From Aeoliella straminimaris (lineage in GTDB: Bacteria > Planctomycetota > Planctomycetia > Pirellulales > Lacipirellulaceae), in contig NZ_JAMXLR010000061.1 of assembly GCF_024054565.1 (NCBI RefSeq), positions 124,001-188,000 of the forward strand: a stretch of 64,000 nucleotides of DNA, in the 5' to 3' direction. Positions within the stretch are counted from its first letter, which is position 1, and each line of letters starts with the position of its first letter. This document shows positions 50,962 through 60,753 of the stretch, piece by piece. Both the position numbers and the translations under genes were made by a program. The notes beneath the pieces were generated by a model, which saw only the letters and a list, made by a program, of their open reading frames with translations, had not been told where the DNA came from and did no database searches.

Positions 50962-52254
50962 GTGTCCGATACTTCCTCAACGACCAACACGCCCGAGTCG
51001 CCCACTTCCTGCGCTCAATTCTCCGAGCTCGGCGTCTCGGACATTATGCTGGCTTCACTCGAAAAAGCCCGTTACCACCAGCCAAGTCCCGTTCAGGCAG
51101 GAGTTATTCCCATCGCCCTGACCGGCAAGGATGTGCTGGGACAGGCCCGTACGGGCACCGGTAAGACGGCCAGCTTCGGCATTCCGATTCTCGAACGCCT
51201 GGAAAAGAAACGCGGTGCCCCGCCTGAAGCGCTGGTGCTCGTACCTACGCGGGAACTCGCCGTGCAGGTTCGGGACGAGATCGACAAGCTCAGTCACGGC
51301 CGGCGAGTCCGGACGGTGGCCGTTTATGGTGGCAAACCGATCCGCCAGCAGGTTTCGAAGCTCGAAAAGGGCGCCGACATCGTGGTCGGCACGCCCGGAC
51401 GTGTGCTCGACCACATGAGCCGTGGCACGCTGGTGCTCGAAGGGCTGAAGACCGTGGTGCTGGACGAAGCCGACCGCATGCTGGATATCGGCTTCCGACC
51501 CGACATCGAGAAGATCCTGCGTCGCTGCCCCAAGCAGCGGCAAACGCTGCTGCTATCGGCCACGGTTGCCCCGGCCGTCGAGCGATTGGCCCAGCGGTAC
51601 ATGCACGATCCCGTAGTGCTGGACTTCTCGGACAAGACCAAGACCGTCGACACGATCGACCAGTACTACTTTACCGTCGAGCAGCAACTGAAGTTCGACC
51701 TGCTGCAGAAGCTGATCCAGCGCGAGCAGCCCGAGCAAGCCATCGTGTTCTGCCGCACCAAGCGGGGTACCGACCGCATCCAGCGGCGTCTGGCCAAGGT
51801 GGTGGAGGGCGTGGACTGCATTCACGGCGACATGGCCCAGGGTGCCCGTGACAAGGTGATGCGGAAGTTCCGCGATGGGAATATCAAGGTGCTCGTAGCC
51901 ACCGACGTGGTGGGCCGCGGCATCGACGTGAGCAGCATTTCGCACATCGTCAACTACGACATCCCCCAGGCCTCGGACGACTACGTGCACCGCGTGGGCC
52001 GCACCGGCCGCATGGGCCGCGATGGCGTGGCCTACACGTTCGTCACGCCCGAAGAGGGTCAGGAACTGACCCGCATCGAGATGCTCATTAACCGCCTGCT
52101 GAAGCGGGACGAAATCGAAGGCTTCGCCACCACCACCCCGGTGGCCAAGCCGCCCGAACCAGGCTCGCCCGAGGCCAAGGAAGAGGAAGAGAAGCCGAAG
52201 CCCCCCCAACTGCCAGGTTCACGGCGCGGACGGCGGCACCGGCGGGCGCTGTAG
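50962..52254 (+). CDS. DEAD-box ATP-dependent RNA helicase
   Basis: 430 aa from GTG 50962 (VSDTSSTTNT); the longer frame from 50809 overlaps the terminator and was rejected. All motifs are visible: Q motif YHQPSPVQ, motif I ARTGTGKT, Ia VPTRELAVQV, DEAD (LDEADRMLDIGF), SAT (LLLSATVA), motif V VATDVVGRGIDV, VI HRVGRTGRMGRD. A Pro/Lys-rich C-terminal tail ends RRGRRHRRAL, likely for RNA binding. Unwinds structured RNA, e.g. in ribosome assembly or decay. Start codon remains uncertain. Confidence 0.9.
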   Translation: MSDTSSTTNTPESPTSCAQFSELGVSDIMLASLEKARYHQPSPVQAGVIPIALTGKDVLGQARTGTGKTASFGIPILERLEKKRGAPPEALVLVPTRELAVQVRDEIDKLSHGRRVRTVAVYGGKPIRQQVSKLEKGADIVVGTPGRVLDHMSRGTLVLEGLKTVVLDEADRMLDIGFRPDIEKILRRCPKQRQTLLLSATVAPAVERLAQRYMHDPVVLDFSDKTKTVDTIDQYYFTVEQQLKFDLLQKLIQREQPEQAIVFCRTKRGTDRIQRRLAKVVEGVDCIHGDMAQGARDKVMRKFRDGNIKVLVATDVVGRGIDVSSISHIVNYDIPQASDDYVHRVGRTGRMGRDGVAYTFVTPEEGQELTRIEMLINRLLKRDEIEGFATTTPVAKPPEPGSPEAKEEEEKPKPPQLPGSRRGRRHRRAL

Positions 52255-52341
52255 AGTATTCACTGATCTACACAAACCGGTGCTAATTCTGTATAGGGTG
52301 CCCGTTGGATTTGAGAGCAGAATCCTCGGGAGTACTTCGTT

Positions 52342-53088
52342 ATGCGATCAGTCCAGGTATTGGCGTTCTTCGCCTCATTAATCGCTCTAAGTGCAGCAGG
52401 GCATGCTGCAGAGATTCGAACCTATCGGTTTACGGGGGAGGAGTTCAGTTACAGCTTTGGCTGTGGGGAGTGCGGCAGTCCTCCCTACTACCATCGCGCC
52501 CGGGTGGAGGGCACCTTCGAAGTCGAACTAGATATCGAAAACGGTGCTGGCACACTAATCGACCTTGACGCTTGGCTAGTCGATATCGAAGGCGGTTTTC
52601 CCATCGGAACAGGTTGGGACGAGTGGGAATGGCGGTCGAGTGCGCCCGACCGCGAGTTTCTGTCGCCGGATTCCCCTTTTTCGGTATGGTATCACCCGCC
52701 ATTTAGTGGCACCCTTGCTCTGGCGGCAGAGCATCCCTTAGCGCCTGACTACTCTTCCGGTGGATTGCTCGGCCCGGACTTCCCATCTCCTGATCCTGCC
52801 GCACTGATTCTAGCAAATACGGGAAGCGAGCCGAATCCCAATGGCCCTGGAAGCCGCGCTGCAGCCTTGTTCCAAATCGCTATGCTTGATGGCGAGGCAC
52901 TTTTTAGCTACCACATCCCAATCGACGATGCCGTAGAAACGATCCTTGGTGCGACCGCGGTGCAGGTTGTTCCAGAGTCGGAATCCGCAACTATCGCGGT
53001 GGGTATGGTTGTGATTTTTTGCATGGCGAGTCTTGTTCGACGGCGGGCACTCTCTGTCAAAGCTGACATGAAGCTAGCGTACATTTAG
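52342..53088 (+). CDS. Secreted protein with PEP-CTERM-like tail
   Basis: 248 aa with signal peptide (RSVQVLAFFASLIALSAAGH). The body has a Cys-containing segment (YSFGCGECGSPPYYHRARVE) and beta-rich sequence typical of PEP-CTERM proteins (GTFEVELDIENGAGTLIDLD, DAVETILGATAVQVV). The C-terminus VPESESATIAVGMVVIFCMA SLVRRR keeps the PE and hydrophobic/basic parts of the sorting signal but not a perfect PEP. Function unknown. Confidence 0.75.
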   Translation: MRSVQVLAFFASLIALSAAGHAAEIRTYRFTGEEFSYSFGCGECGSPPYYHRARVEGTFEVELDIENGAGTLIDLDAWLVDIEGGFPIGTGWDEWEWRSSAPDREFLSPDSPFSVWYHPPFSGTLALAAEHPLAPDYSSGGLLGPDFPSPDPAALILANTGSEPNPNGPGSRAAALFQIAMLDGEALFSYHIPIDDAVETILGATAVQVVPESESATIAVGMVVIFCMASLVRRRALSVKADMKLAYI

Positions 53089-53303
53089 CAGCGAGGTTCG
53101 AGTCCGTGCTGCTCGCGAAACTCCCGGTCGAACTCCTCAAACGGTCGTACGCGACCGGCCCGCATGGCCTCGATGCCCTCGGCGATGGCGAGGCGCTCTC
53201 GATCTCGCTCGACGAGGATCTGCAAATAAGCTTCCACGGAGGCATATCCAGCAGCGGTGGCTTACTGCTGGAGTGCTGGGTCGGTGAAAAAGTCGCTCGT
53301 CAT
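53085..53303 (-). pseudogene. Antitoxin-like gene with internal stop codon
   Basis: Reading from ATG 53303-53301, behind a perfect AAGGAG, the frame gives MTSDFFTDPALQQ, a TAA at codon 14, then ATAAGYASVEAYLQILVERD RERLAIAEGIEAMRAGRVRP FEEFDREFREQHGLEPRC. The part after the stop is a typical solitary antitoxin sequence (AIAEGIEAMRAGRVRPFEEF ending EFREQHGL). The stop in frame suggests a nonsense mutation. No toxin gene is next to it. Translation might restart at the GTG eight codons after the stop. Confidence 0.7.
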
Positions 53304-53360
53304 TGAATTGATCTCCTTCTCGCCCATTCTAGCAGGTACTCTACTCCCACGCCAAAAGTC

Positions 53361-54458
53361 TCACGTCGCCCCCGTAAACTCCTCCCGCAAAAATTCATAA
53401 GCCGCGTTCCACTTGTCCGCGGCCGCTTCGAAGTCGACCTGCATCGCTTTGACGGTCTCTGGAGTCTCCACCCGTGGGACGGCCGTTGTTTTGGTGTTGA
53501 GCGGAATCTGGGCGCTCTCGCCACGGACCAATAGGGCTTCGGTCTCGGGCCTCAACAGGTACGCCATCAGTCGCTTGGCGTTCTCCTGGTGGGCGGAGCC
53601 CTTGATCACGGCCAGCGTGTTGGGAATGAACAGCGTGCCGAGTTCGTCCTCCCCCTGATCGGGATAGATGATGGCAACGGGCGAACCTGCGTCCATCTCA
53701 ACCATCGCGTCGTCGGTATCCGTGAGACCAAAGGCCAACTCGCCGGCCGCCACACGGCGGGCCACGTCGCGGTTGCCGCTCAGAATCTTGGCGTTCGCTT
53801 TGACCTGTTCGAAGAACTTCTTGGCTTCCTCGTCGCCCCAGGTGTCGAACAAGCAGGCGGCGTGCGTCGCAGTGGTGCCGAACAGTGGCTTGGCGATGGC
53901 GCACTGGTCGCGCCACTGCGGGTCGGTGAGGTCGTGGATTGACTTCGGCCGACGCGATTCCATCACCCGGTTGGTATTTACCACCAGCACCCGCGCCCGG
54001 GCCGCGAAGCCCACCCAGGTGCCGTCGCTGCTTTTGTATTGAGCGGGATAGTCGGCGGCCTCGGGCAGATCGACCCGTTCGAGCAGTCCTTCCTTGTCCA
54101 GCCGAATGGTGTGCAGCACTTCGTTGTTCCAGAACAGATCGCATCGCGGCCGCTCGCGTTCAGCGAGGATCGCTTCGGCCAAGCCGACCGTCTTGGTGCT
54201 CTCGGTATCGGTCTTGGTTAGCACTTCCACACCGGTTTGCTCGCTGAATCCCTCCAAAATGGGCCCCGAGAACACGTCGTCGTGCGCGGTGTACACCACC
54301 ACTTCCTGAGGCTGTGGCTGTGGCTTGCTGCACCCCACCACGAGCACCGCCCCGCAAAGCAAGAGTGCCTGCCAACCTCGGCAACGGCCATTAATGGTGT
54401 TTTTGAATTCTCGAGGCGATAGGTGGCGTGCACCATTTGCCAGGTTTGTCGCTGCCAT
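53361..54458 (-). CDS. Iron-type ABC transporter substrate-binding lipoprotein
   Basis: 365 aa from ATG 54458 (MAATNLANGA); AAGGAG lies just upstream. Lipobox LLLCGAVLVVGC at about residues 32-43 indicates a lipoprotein. The body is a type II periplasmic binding fold of the AfuA/FutA kind: EVVVYTAHDDVFSGPILEGF SEQTGVEV, RCDLFWNNEVL, ALAVIKGSAHQENAKRLMAY LLRPETEALL. No permease or ATPase lies beside it. Ligand probably ferric iron or a related anion, not certain. Starts 16 bases from the divergent MBL gene. Confidence 0.85.
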   Translation of the reverse strand: MAATNLANGARHLSPREFKNTINGRCRGWQALLLCGAVLVVGCSKPQPQPQEVVVYTAHDDVFSGPILEGFSEQTGVEVLTKTDTESTKTVGLAEAILAERERPRCDLFWNNEVLHTIRLDKEGLLERVDLPEAADYPAQYKSSDGTWVGFAARARVLVVNTNRVMESRRPKSIHDLTDPQWRDQCAIAKPLFGTTATHAACLFDTWGDEEAKKFFEQVKANAKILSGNRDVARRVAAGELAFGLTDTDDAMVEMDAGSPVAIIYPDQGEDELGTLFIPNTLAVIKGSAHQENAKRLMAYLLRPETEALLVRGESAQIPLNTKTTAVPRVETPETVKAMQVDFEAAADKWNAAYEFLREEFTGAT

Positions 54459-54473
54459 GCTAAATTCTCCTTC

Positions 54474-55229
54474 ATGCAACTAGTCTGTTTGGGCACCACC
54501 GGCTTTCATCCTAACGCGCGGCGGCACACCGCGTCGTTCCTGCTGCCCGAGGTGGGAGTGGTGCTCGACGCCGGCACGGGCTTGTTCCGCCTGGCCGAGC
54601 ACCTAGCTACTCAGCAGATTCACATCTTCCTGAGCCACGCCCATCTAGACCATGTTAGCGGGCTGACGTACCTGGTGGAAACCTTCGGGGTCGATGCCTA
54701 CGACCAGGTAACCGTCCACGGCACCGCCGATAAGCTCGAAGCCGTGAAGCGGCATCTGTATGCCCCGCACATATTCCCAGTAGCGCCGGGCTACCAGTTC
54801 TGCCCGCTCGGAGAGACATGCGAGCTACCCAAGAACTCCGCGGGCGACGCTGGCACGCTGCGGACGTTTCCCTTGAAGCATCCCGGAGGCTCAATTGGCA
54901 TGCGGCTCCAGTGGCCTGGGCACTCACTAGCGTACGTCACCGATACCACCGCGATGGCCGGTGCCGATTACATCGAGCAGATTCGCGGTGTCGACCTGTT
55001 GGTCCACGAGTCGAACTTCCCCGCGGGCCAGGATGAATTGGCGGAACTGACGGGGCATAGCTGCCTGGACAAGGTGGCTCAGGTTGCTGCCGCCGCCGAG
55101 GTGGGGCGTCTGGTCGTGACGCACGTCGACCCGCTACTGACCAAGGACGAAGATTTCGACCTGAGCGACGCCCACGAGGTGTTCGCCAAAACTCAAATCG
55201 CCCAAGACCTGGACGTGCTGGATTTCTAA
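54474..55229 (+). CDS. Metallo-beta-lactamase fold hydrolase (RNase Z-like)
   Basis: 251 aa from ATG 54474 (MQLVCLGTTG). Metal-binding HAHLDH (FLSHAHLDHVSGL, about residues 44-56), then FPLKHPGGSIGMRLQWPGHS, YVTDTTAM, LLVHESNF and LVVTHVDPL, all in the order of the RNase Z/ElaC-type MBL family. Hydrolase with two zinc ions; could be a phosphodiesterase or tRNA-processing-like enzyme, but no exosite arm is visible. Start overlaps the ribosome site region of the opposite gene. Confidence 0.85.
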   Translation: MQLVCLGTTGFHPNARRHTASFLLPEVGVVLDAGTGLFRLAEHLATQQIHIFLSHAHLDHVSGLTYLVETFGVDAYDQVTVHGTADKLEAVKRHLYAPHIFPVAPGYQFCPLGETCELPKNSAGDAGTLRTFPLKHPGGSIGMRLQWPGHSLAYVTDTTAMAGADYIEQIRGVDLLVHESNFPAGQDELAELTGHSCLDKVAQVAAAAEVGRLVVTHVDPLLTKDEDFDLSDAHEVFAKTQIAQDLDVLDF

Positions 55230-55287
55230 TAGCGTGCAGAACAAGCCAACGGCACGCCAATGCGTCTGCCGATTTTCTGGCATCTCG

Positions 55288-56571
55288 TTACGGCACCAGC
55301 CGATAAGCCTCCTTCGCCTTGCGAACCATCTCCGGCTCGGGCTTGGTACGAATCGAAAGGTAGCCAACAATCTCGCCCCCTTCGTAACAGGGAAAGACAT
55401 TGGCCTTCACCCAATACAGTCGACCAGTGCGAGAGCGATTGCCTACGTAGCCTTGCCACAACCTGCCCGATGCGATCACCGTCCACAGGTCGGCAAAAGC
55501 CGACTGCGGCATGTCGGGGTGGCGAATGATGTTGTGTGGCTTACCTACCAGCGTGCCTGGTTCGAACTCGGCCACTTCGTAGAACTTGTTGTTGGCAAAC
55601 GTGATCCTGCCCTTGGTGTCGGTGGCCGAAATCAGGACGTCGTCCTGTTTGAGCACGTATTCGGGCTCGGCCTTGGTAAATCGCTGCGGTGCGCGGAACG
55701 TGCTGAGTTCCACTAACGGCCGCAACCTCTCGAGTGGGTTGATCAATTGCAGCTCACCCGCGCACATCGCCATCAACTCCGTCAGATAAGTGAATGTCTG
55801 GCCGATTGCATCGATCTCGCGGACTTCGTTCTCTGCCTGCACGCTTGTCTGGTCCAAGCGACGGAAGTTGTTGAGCGAAGCCTGCAGGCGATCGCTGAAC
55901 TGTTGGGTCTCCGTGCCAATGGCCGAAGCGCTCTGGCGGGCGTCCTCCACCGCGGCAATCGATTGTTGCATCTTGGCGACCGATTGTTCGACGCTTTGCG
56001 ATAGCGTGGATACGGCCTCGGCGATGCGGTCGAGTGTCTCCTGCACTTGCTGGTTGGTTGTCTTGGTGGTGTTGGCCAGTTCTTTCACCTCGCTGGCCAC
56101 GACGGCAAAGCCCCGCCCTGCCTCGCCGGCCCGGGCTGCTTCGATCGTGGCGTTCAGGGACAACAGGTGAGTTTGATCGGCAATCTCGTTCACCGAACGG
56201 ACGAGTTCGTCAATGGCTTGAAAGTGCTCCTCCAGCACCTCCATCCGCTGGCTTACGACCCCCAACTCTCGTGAGCTGCCCTCCGCCTCGCTGACCACGA
56301 TGCCAATGCTGTTGTCGATCTGGTCGACGCTGCTCTGCACCACATTCATGCGTTCGAGAATGGCGTCGAAGTCGGCGCAGCTTTGCCGAATGGCGTTGAT
56401 CTGGTCGGTAACGGTGCGCGCCGACGACTCAGCCACGCCCGAAAGCTTGCTGCCCGCCGCGCGCACCAGCGTATTCCGCAGGGCATCCTGCTCGAACTCG
56501 ACCACTTGGCCCGCAACTGCTTTTACATCCTTTAGAGTGGTCGTATCAACGGGCGCTTCGAGAACCGCCAT
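55288..56571 (-). CDS. Soluble methyl-accepting chemotaxis protein with C-terminal PAS domain
   Basis: 427 aa without transmembrane segments. The signalling hairpin is clear: [20 protein letters not shown]-type core [20 protein letters not shown] (about residues 130-165). After a helical linker, residues about 310-400 form an Aer-like [63 protein letters not shown]. In Aer the PAS is at the N-terminus, so domain order is inverted. It probably senses redox or flavin state in the cytoplasm. Confidence 0.85.
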   Translation of the reverse strand: MAVLEAPVDTTTLKDVKAVAGQVVEFEQDALRNTLVRAAGSKLSGVAESSARTVTDQINAIRQSCADFDAILERMNVVQSSVDQIDNSIGIVVSEAEGSSRELGVVSQRMEVLEEHFQAIDELVRSVNEIADQTHLLSLNATIEAARAGEAGRGFAVVASEVKELANTTKTTNQQVQETLDRIAEAVSTLSQSVEQSVAKMQQSIAAVEDARQSASAIGTETQQFSDRLQASLNNFRRLDQTSVQAENEVREIDAIGQTFTYLTELMAMCAGELQLINPLERLRPLVELSTFRAPQRFTKAEPEYVLKQDDVLISATDTKGRITFANNKFYEVAEFEPGTLVGKPHNIIRHPDMPQSAFADLWTVIASGRLWQGYVGNRSRTGRLYWVKANVFPCYEGGEIVGYLSIRTKPEPEMVRKAKEAYRLVP

Positions 56572-57081
56572 GGTCGCTATGCCTCCTTAAATCGCCGTTC
56601 GAGATTCGTACAGATCCTGCACGGGACGCTGCCGACTGAGTGCGCGATGTTCACAGAGCCCTAGCAACGGTAGAACGCAATTCCGACCAGGTGGTTGAAA
56701 ACTGTCCACACCGCGCTGCCAGTCGACAACTGCTGATTTGGTGGTAACGATCGGCCCGCCCAAGTGGTGAATGGGCGAAGGGTCGGGGCGGGGGCAGGCA
56801 AAGAGTCGAGTGACTGCTATAAACGGCCAAACCGTAACGGCACCCTAAATGGCAAAGTTTCCGCTAGACCTTGACGATTGAGTAAACTGCCAGCATTGCC
56901 CCCGGGCTTGGCGACGGTGCGGATTGCACCGGCCGAAAGCCTTATAATCATTCTGCCAATCTTGCTCGGACACGTAGCCTTATGTGCCGGTATTCGGTAG
57001 TATCACGATGAATCGGGTAGTGCCAGCATTGCCATCGTCCCCTCTCGATCCGCCAAACTCTACCGCCCCTGCCTAATCGCC
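56572..57081. other. 510-bp divergent region between transducer and GH57 genes
   Basis: No coding sequence recognised. TATAAT occurs at 56943-56948 but without a convincing -35 element at normal spacing (TTGCAC begins 19 bases before it). The region must hold promoters for both divergent genes. Confidence 0.35.
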
Positions 57082-59262
57082 ATGTCGTCATCCATCCGCC
57101 TGGTTCTCGTTCTTCACAATCACCAACCCATCGGCAACTTTGATGGGGTTATGGAACAAGCGTACCAGGACAGCTATCTGCCGTTCCTGGAAGTGTTCGA
57201 ACCTTACGAGTCTCTCAAGTTGGCGATCCACACCAGTGGCTCGTTGATCGAGTGGCTCGATCAGCACCACCCCGAGTACCTCGATCGGTTGGCTGCCCTG
57301 GTATCGGCCGGCCGGCTCGAGATAGTCGGTGGTGCGTTCTTCGAACCGATTCTGACGATGATTCCGCCACGGGACCGCGTGGGGCAAATCACCAGCTACA
57401 CCGAGTGGCTCAACAATCGCCTGGGCTGCGACGTGCAAGGCATGTGGATGCCCGAACGCGTGTGGGAGCAAACGCTTACCGGCGACCTGGCCACTGCCGG
57501 CATCCGCTACACCGTGCTGGACGATTTCCACTTCAAGAACGGTGGTTGGACTGAGGACCAACTGCATGGTTACTACCTGACCGAAAACAACGGCCAGCTC
57601 GTCAGCGTGTTCCCCGGCAGCGAGAAGCTGCGATACACGCTGCCGTTTGCCGAGCCACAAGAAACCATCGACTACCTGCGGCATGTGGCCTCGATTCAGC
57701 CCAATGCCATCGTCACGTTTGGCGACGACGGCGAGAAGTTCGGCACCTGGCCCGACACCAAGGCTCACGTGTACGAACATGGTTGGCTGCGTCGGTTCTT
57801 TGACGCCCTGGTCGAAAACCAGGATTGGATCAATGTCACTACGCCCACCGAAGCACTCAACAGCGTGCCGCCGCTCGGCAAGATCTACATCCCCGAGTCG
57901 AGCTATCGTGAAATGACCGAGTGGGCGTTGCCTGCCGATCAGCAAAACAACTACGAGGACGTGCACCACAGCCTCGAAGAGAAAGGCGAATGGGACCACG
58001 TAAAGCCGTTTATCCGTGGCGGCTTCTGGCGGAACTTCAAAGTCCGCTACCCGGAGACCAGCGAGATGTACTCTCGCATGCTCGAGGTGAGCAATCGCCT
58101 GGCCGAGCTACGGGGCGAAGGCCAGCAGAGCACGCAGCTCGACCAGGCCCAAATCGAACTCTACCGCGGACAGTGCAATTGCAGCTACTGGCACGGGGCG
58201 TTCGGTGGCGTTTACCTGCCTCACCTGCGAAACGCGGTCTACAACCACTTGATCGCCGCGGATAACCTGATCGACGAGCACCTGGGGCAAGGACGCACCT
58301 CCGGCGACTGGGTCACCGGCGAAGCGGCCGACTATAACCTGGACGCCCGTCACGAGGTTCGCCTGGCATCGAACGCCCTGGTGGCCTACACCGCTCCAGC
58401 GGCGGGTGGTTCGCTGTACGAATTGGACATCCGCAGCATCTGCCACAATGTGCTGGCCACACTCGCCCGCCGTCCTGAGGCCTATCACCGCAAGGTGATT
58501 GCAGGCCCTTCGGCAGCCGGTGGGGACGTAGCCAGCATTCACGACCGCGTTGTGTTCAAGCAGGAAGGCCTCGACAAGGAAGTGGCCGTGTACGACACCT
58601 ATCTGCGGAAGAGCCTGGTCGACCACTTCTTCGACCTCGACGTGTCGCTGGACGAAGTGGCCACGAACGCCTACCGCGAGCAGGGCGACTTTGTGACCGG
58701 TAACTACGACGCCAAGCTGCGTCGCTCGCCTGAAAAAATGCAGGTGATGATGACCCGCGACGGCCACGTCGATGGCCACCAGGTCCGCATCACCAAGGGC
58801 GTCACCCTCGAAGCGGGCGGCTCGGAACTGGAAGTGGCCTACCTGCTAGAAGGCCTGCCCACCGATCAGCCGCTGCACTTCGGCATCGAACTGAACTTTG
58901 CCGGCATGCCCGCGGGTGCCGACGATCGTTACTTCCACTCGGGCGATGGCAACTCCATCGGCCAACTGGGCGAGCGTCTCGACCAGATCGACGTCCAGTC
59001 GCTCAACTTGGTCGATAGCTGGCTCGGCGTCGACTGCGGGCTATCGATCGACCGTCCGACCAGCATCTGGACGCACCCGATCTCCACGGTGAGCCAGAGC
59101 GAAGGTGGCTTCGAGATGGTGCACCAATCGGTGGTGGTACTGCCGCACTGGATCCTGCAAGCCGACGAGTCGGGCCGCTGGAGCGTCAAGCTGCGACTGT
59201 CGATCGATACTAGCCAGGCCGAATCGCGGATGGCAGAAGCCACGTGTGCGGTCGGCAACTAG
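57082..59262 (+). CDS. GH57 alpha-glucan hydrolase/transferase
   Basis: 726 aa. N-terminal GH57 barrel: LVLHNHQPIGNFDGVMEQAY, GGAFFEPILTMIPPRDRVGQ, the nucleophile Glu in GMWMPERVWE (about residue 129) and the acid/base Asp in VTFGDDGEKFGTW (about 217). The C-terminal half resembles the DUF1925/1926-type domains of 4-alpha-glucanotransferases (QCNCSYWHGAFGGVYLPHLR; YDAKLRRSPEKMQVMMTRDG). Likely a 4-alpha-glucanotransferase or alpha-amylase acting on glycogen; GlgA is 10 kb away. No signal peptide, so intracellular. Confidence 0.88.
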   Translation: MSSSIRLVLVLHNHQPIGNFDGVMEQAYQDSYLPFLEVFEPYESLKLAIHTSGSLIEWLDQHHPEYLDRLAALVSAGRLEIVGGAFFEPILTMIPPRDRVGQITSYTEWLNNRLGCDVQGMWMPERVWEQTLTGDLATAGIRYTVLDDFHFKNGGWTEDQLHGYYLTENNGQLVSVFPGSEKLRYTLPFAEPQETIDYLRHVASIQPNAIVTFGDDGEKFGTWPDTKAHVYEHGWLRRFFDALVENQDWINVTTPTEALNSVPPLGKIYIPESSYREMTEWALPADQQNNYEDVHHSLEEKGEWDHVKPFIRGGFWRNFKVRYPETSEMYSRMLEVSNRLAELRGEGQQSTQLDQAQIELYRGQCNCSYWHGAFGGVYLPHLRNAVYNHLIAADNLIDEHLGQGRTSGDWVTGEAADYNLDARHEVRLASNALVAYTAPAAGGSLYELDIRSICHNVLATLARRPEAYHRKVIAGPSAAGGDVASIHDRVVFKQEGLDKEVAVYDTYLRKSLVDHFFDLDVSLDEVATNAYREQGDFVTGNYDAKLRRSPEKMQVMMTRDGHVDGHQVRITKGVTLEAGGSELEVAYLLEGLPTDQPLHFGIELNFAGMPAGADDRYFHSGDGNSIGQLGERLDQIDVQSLNLVDSWLGVDCGLSIDRPTSIWTHPISTVSQSEGGFEMVHQSVVVLPHWILQADESGRWSVKLRLSIDTSQAESRMAEATCAVGN

Positions 59263-59275
59263 GAAACAGGCGATG

Positions 59276-59312
59276 GGTGTCAGACGCTACCATCTAGATA
59301 GCGTCTGACACC
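59276..59312 (+). repeat. Perfect 14-bp inverted repeat after GH57
   Basis: GGTGTCAGACGCTA (59276-59289), spacer CCATCTAGA, TAGCGTCTGACACC (59299-59312). Followed by TTACCCC, so there is no U-run. It may act as a mRNA-end stem-loop or represent another short repeat. Confidence 0.7.
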
Positions 59313-59372
59313 TTACCCCAATTCTTGGGACCAAAGCTGTGGAGCTACGGCTCCGCGGAAAAAGGTCGACCG

Positions 59373-59918
59373 ATGACCGACTTCGAACCCTCGCACGAGC
59401 TCCCGCCTGAACCAAATCCTCGTGGTCTGCAGTTCAGCACTTGGAGTCTGCTGGTCATCCTCACTGCGGTGTCGGTACTGCTGGCCGTCCTCCTGGGCAT
59501 CGGCCGGGCCGTAGGCATGTCCAATGCAGAAATTGTCGAGTCCGGCTTTCTGCAGCGGTTCCTCTACATTCTGCCGATGCTTGTCGTCTGGTCAGTAGGA
59601 TTGATGCTGTCGTTCGGCCACCTGCGCCGGGGGGATCGCAACGCTGAACTGCTGGTGGTGGCGTTCATTGGACTGATTGTAACCTCCGTGGTGGTAAACA
59701 TCGTCCAGATGGTGCTGATCTTCCAGATAACCAAACAAGGTGCCAGTAGTCTGACGTGGGGCTTCAGTATCTTGTCCGTTTTCAGCGTCTTGCTGAACAC
59801 CGTCTGGTGGGTCTTGATTCTGATGGCCATCTTCCGCGGTCGCAGCGAAGCGACTCATCCAGAAGAAGCAGATCACTTGGAGCACGTATATCTTGAAAAG
59901 ATCTCCGACGAGGATTAG
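59373..59918 (+). CDS. Four-TM hypothetical membrane protein
   Basis: 181 aa from ATG 59373 (MTDFEPSHEL). About four membrane helices: TWSLLVILTAVSVLLAVLLG, FLQRFLYILPMLVVWSVGLM, AELLVVAFIGLIVTSVVVNI VQMVLIF, FSILSVFSVLLNTVWWVLIL. N-terminal polar PEPNPRGLQFSTWSLL is a pattern seen in several planctomycete membrane proteins of unknown role. Starts after the perfect hairpin. Confidence 0.65.
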   Translation: MTDFEPSHELPPEPNPRGLQFSTWSLLVILTAVSVLLAVLLGIGRAVGMSNAEIVESGFLQRFLYILPMLVVWSVGLMLSFGHLRRGDRNAELLVVAFIGLIVTSVVVNIVQMVLIFQITKQGASSLTWGFSILSVFSVLLNTVWWVLILMAIFRGRSEATHPEEADHLEHVYLEKISDED

Positions 59919-59927
59919 CTCGTCGGA
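59904..59927. terminator. Weak bidirectional hairpin at convergent gene ends
   Basis: TCCGACGAG (59904-59912), loop GATTAG, CTCGTCGGA (59919-59927). It overlaps the stop of the membrane protein and lies 8 bases beyond the bioD stop. On the minus strand the hairpin is preceded by TTTT, not followed, so only a stem-loop is supported. Confidence 0.35.
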
Positions 59928-59934
59928 AAAGGAG

Positions 59935-60687
<753 letters not shown>

Positions 60688-60753
60688 TTATGAGTTCTGC
60701 TGAATGGGGTACAACGCCCATCATAGGTCAGCCATCCCGAATCATAAATCCCA

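Noticed and set aside
53090-53110. tRNA T-arm-like GGTTCGAGTCC
   Set aside because: No acceptor stem, D-arm or anticodon arm around it; it falls in the broken antitoxin gene.
56924-56948. Promoter TTGCAC...TATAAT before the GH57 gene
   Set aside because: Spacing of 13 bases is too short for a standard sigma-70 promoter, so only the -10 match was mentioned.
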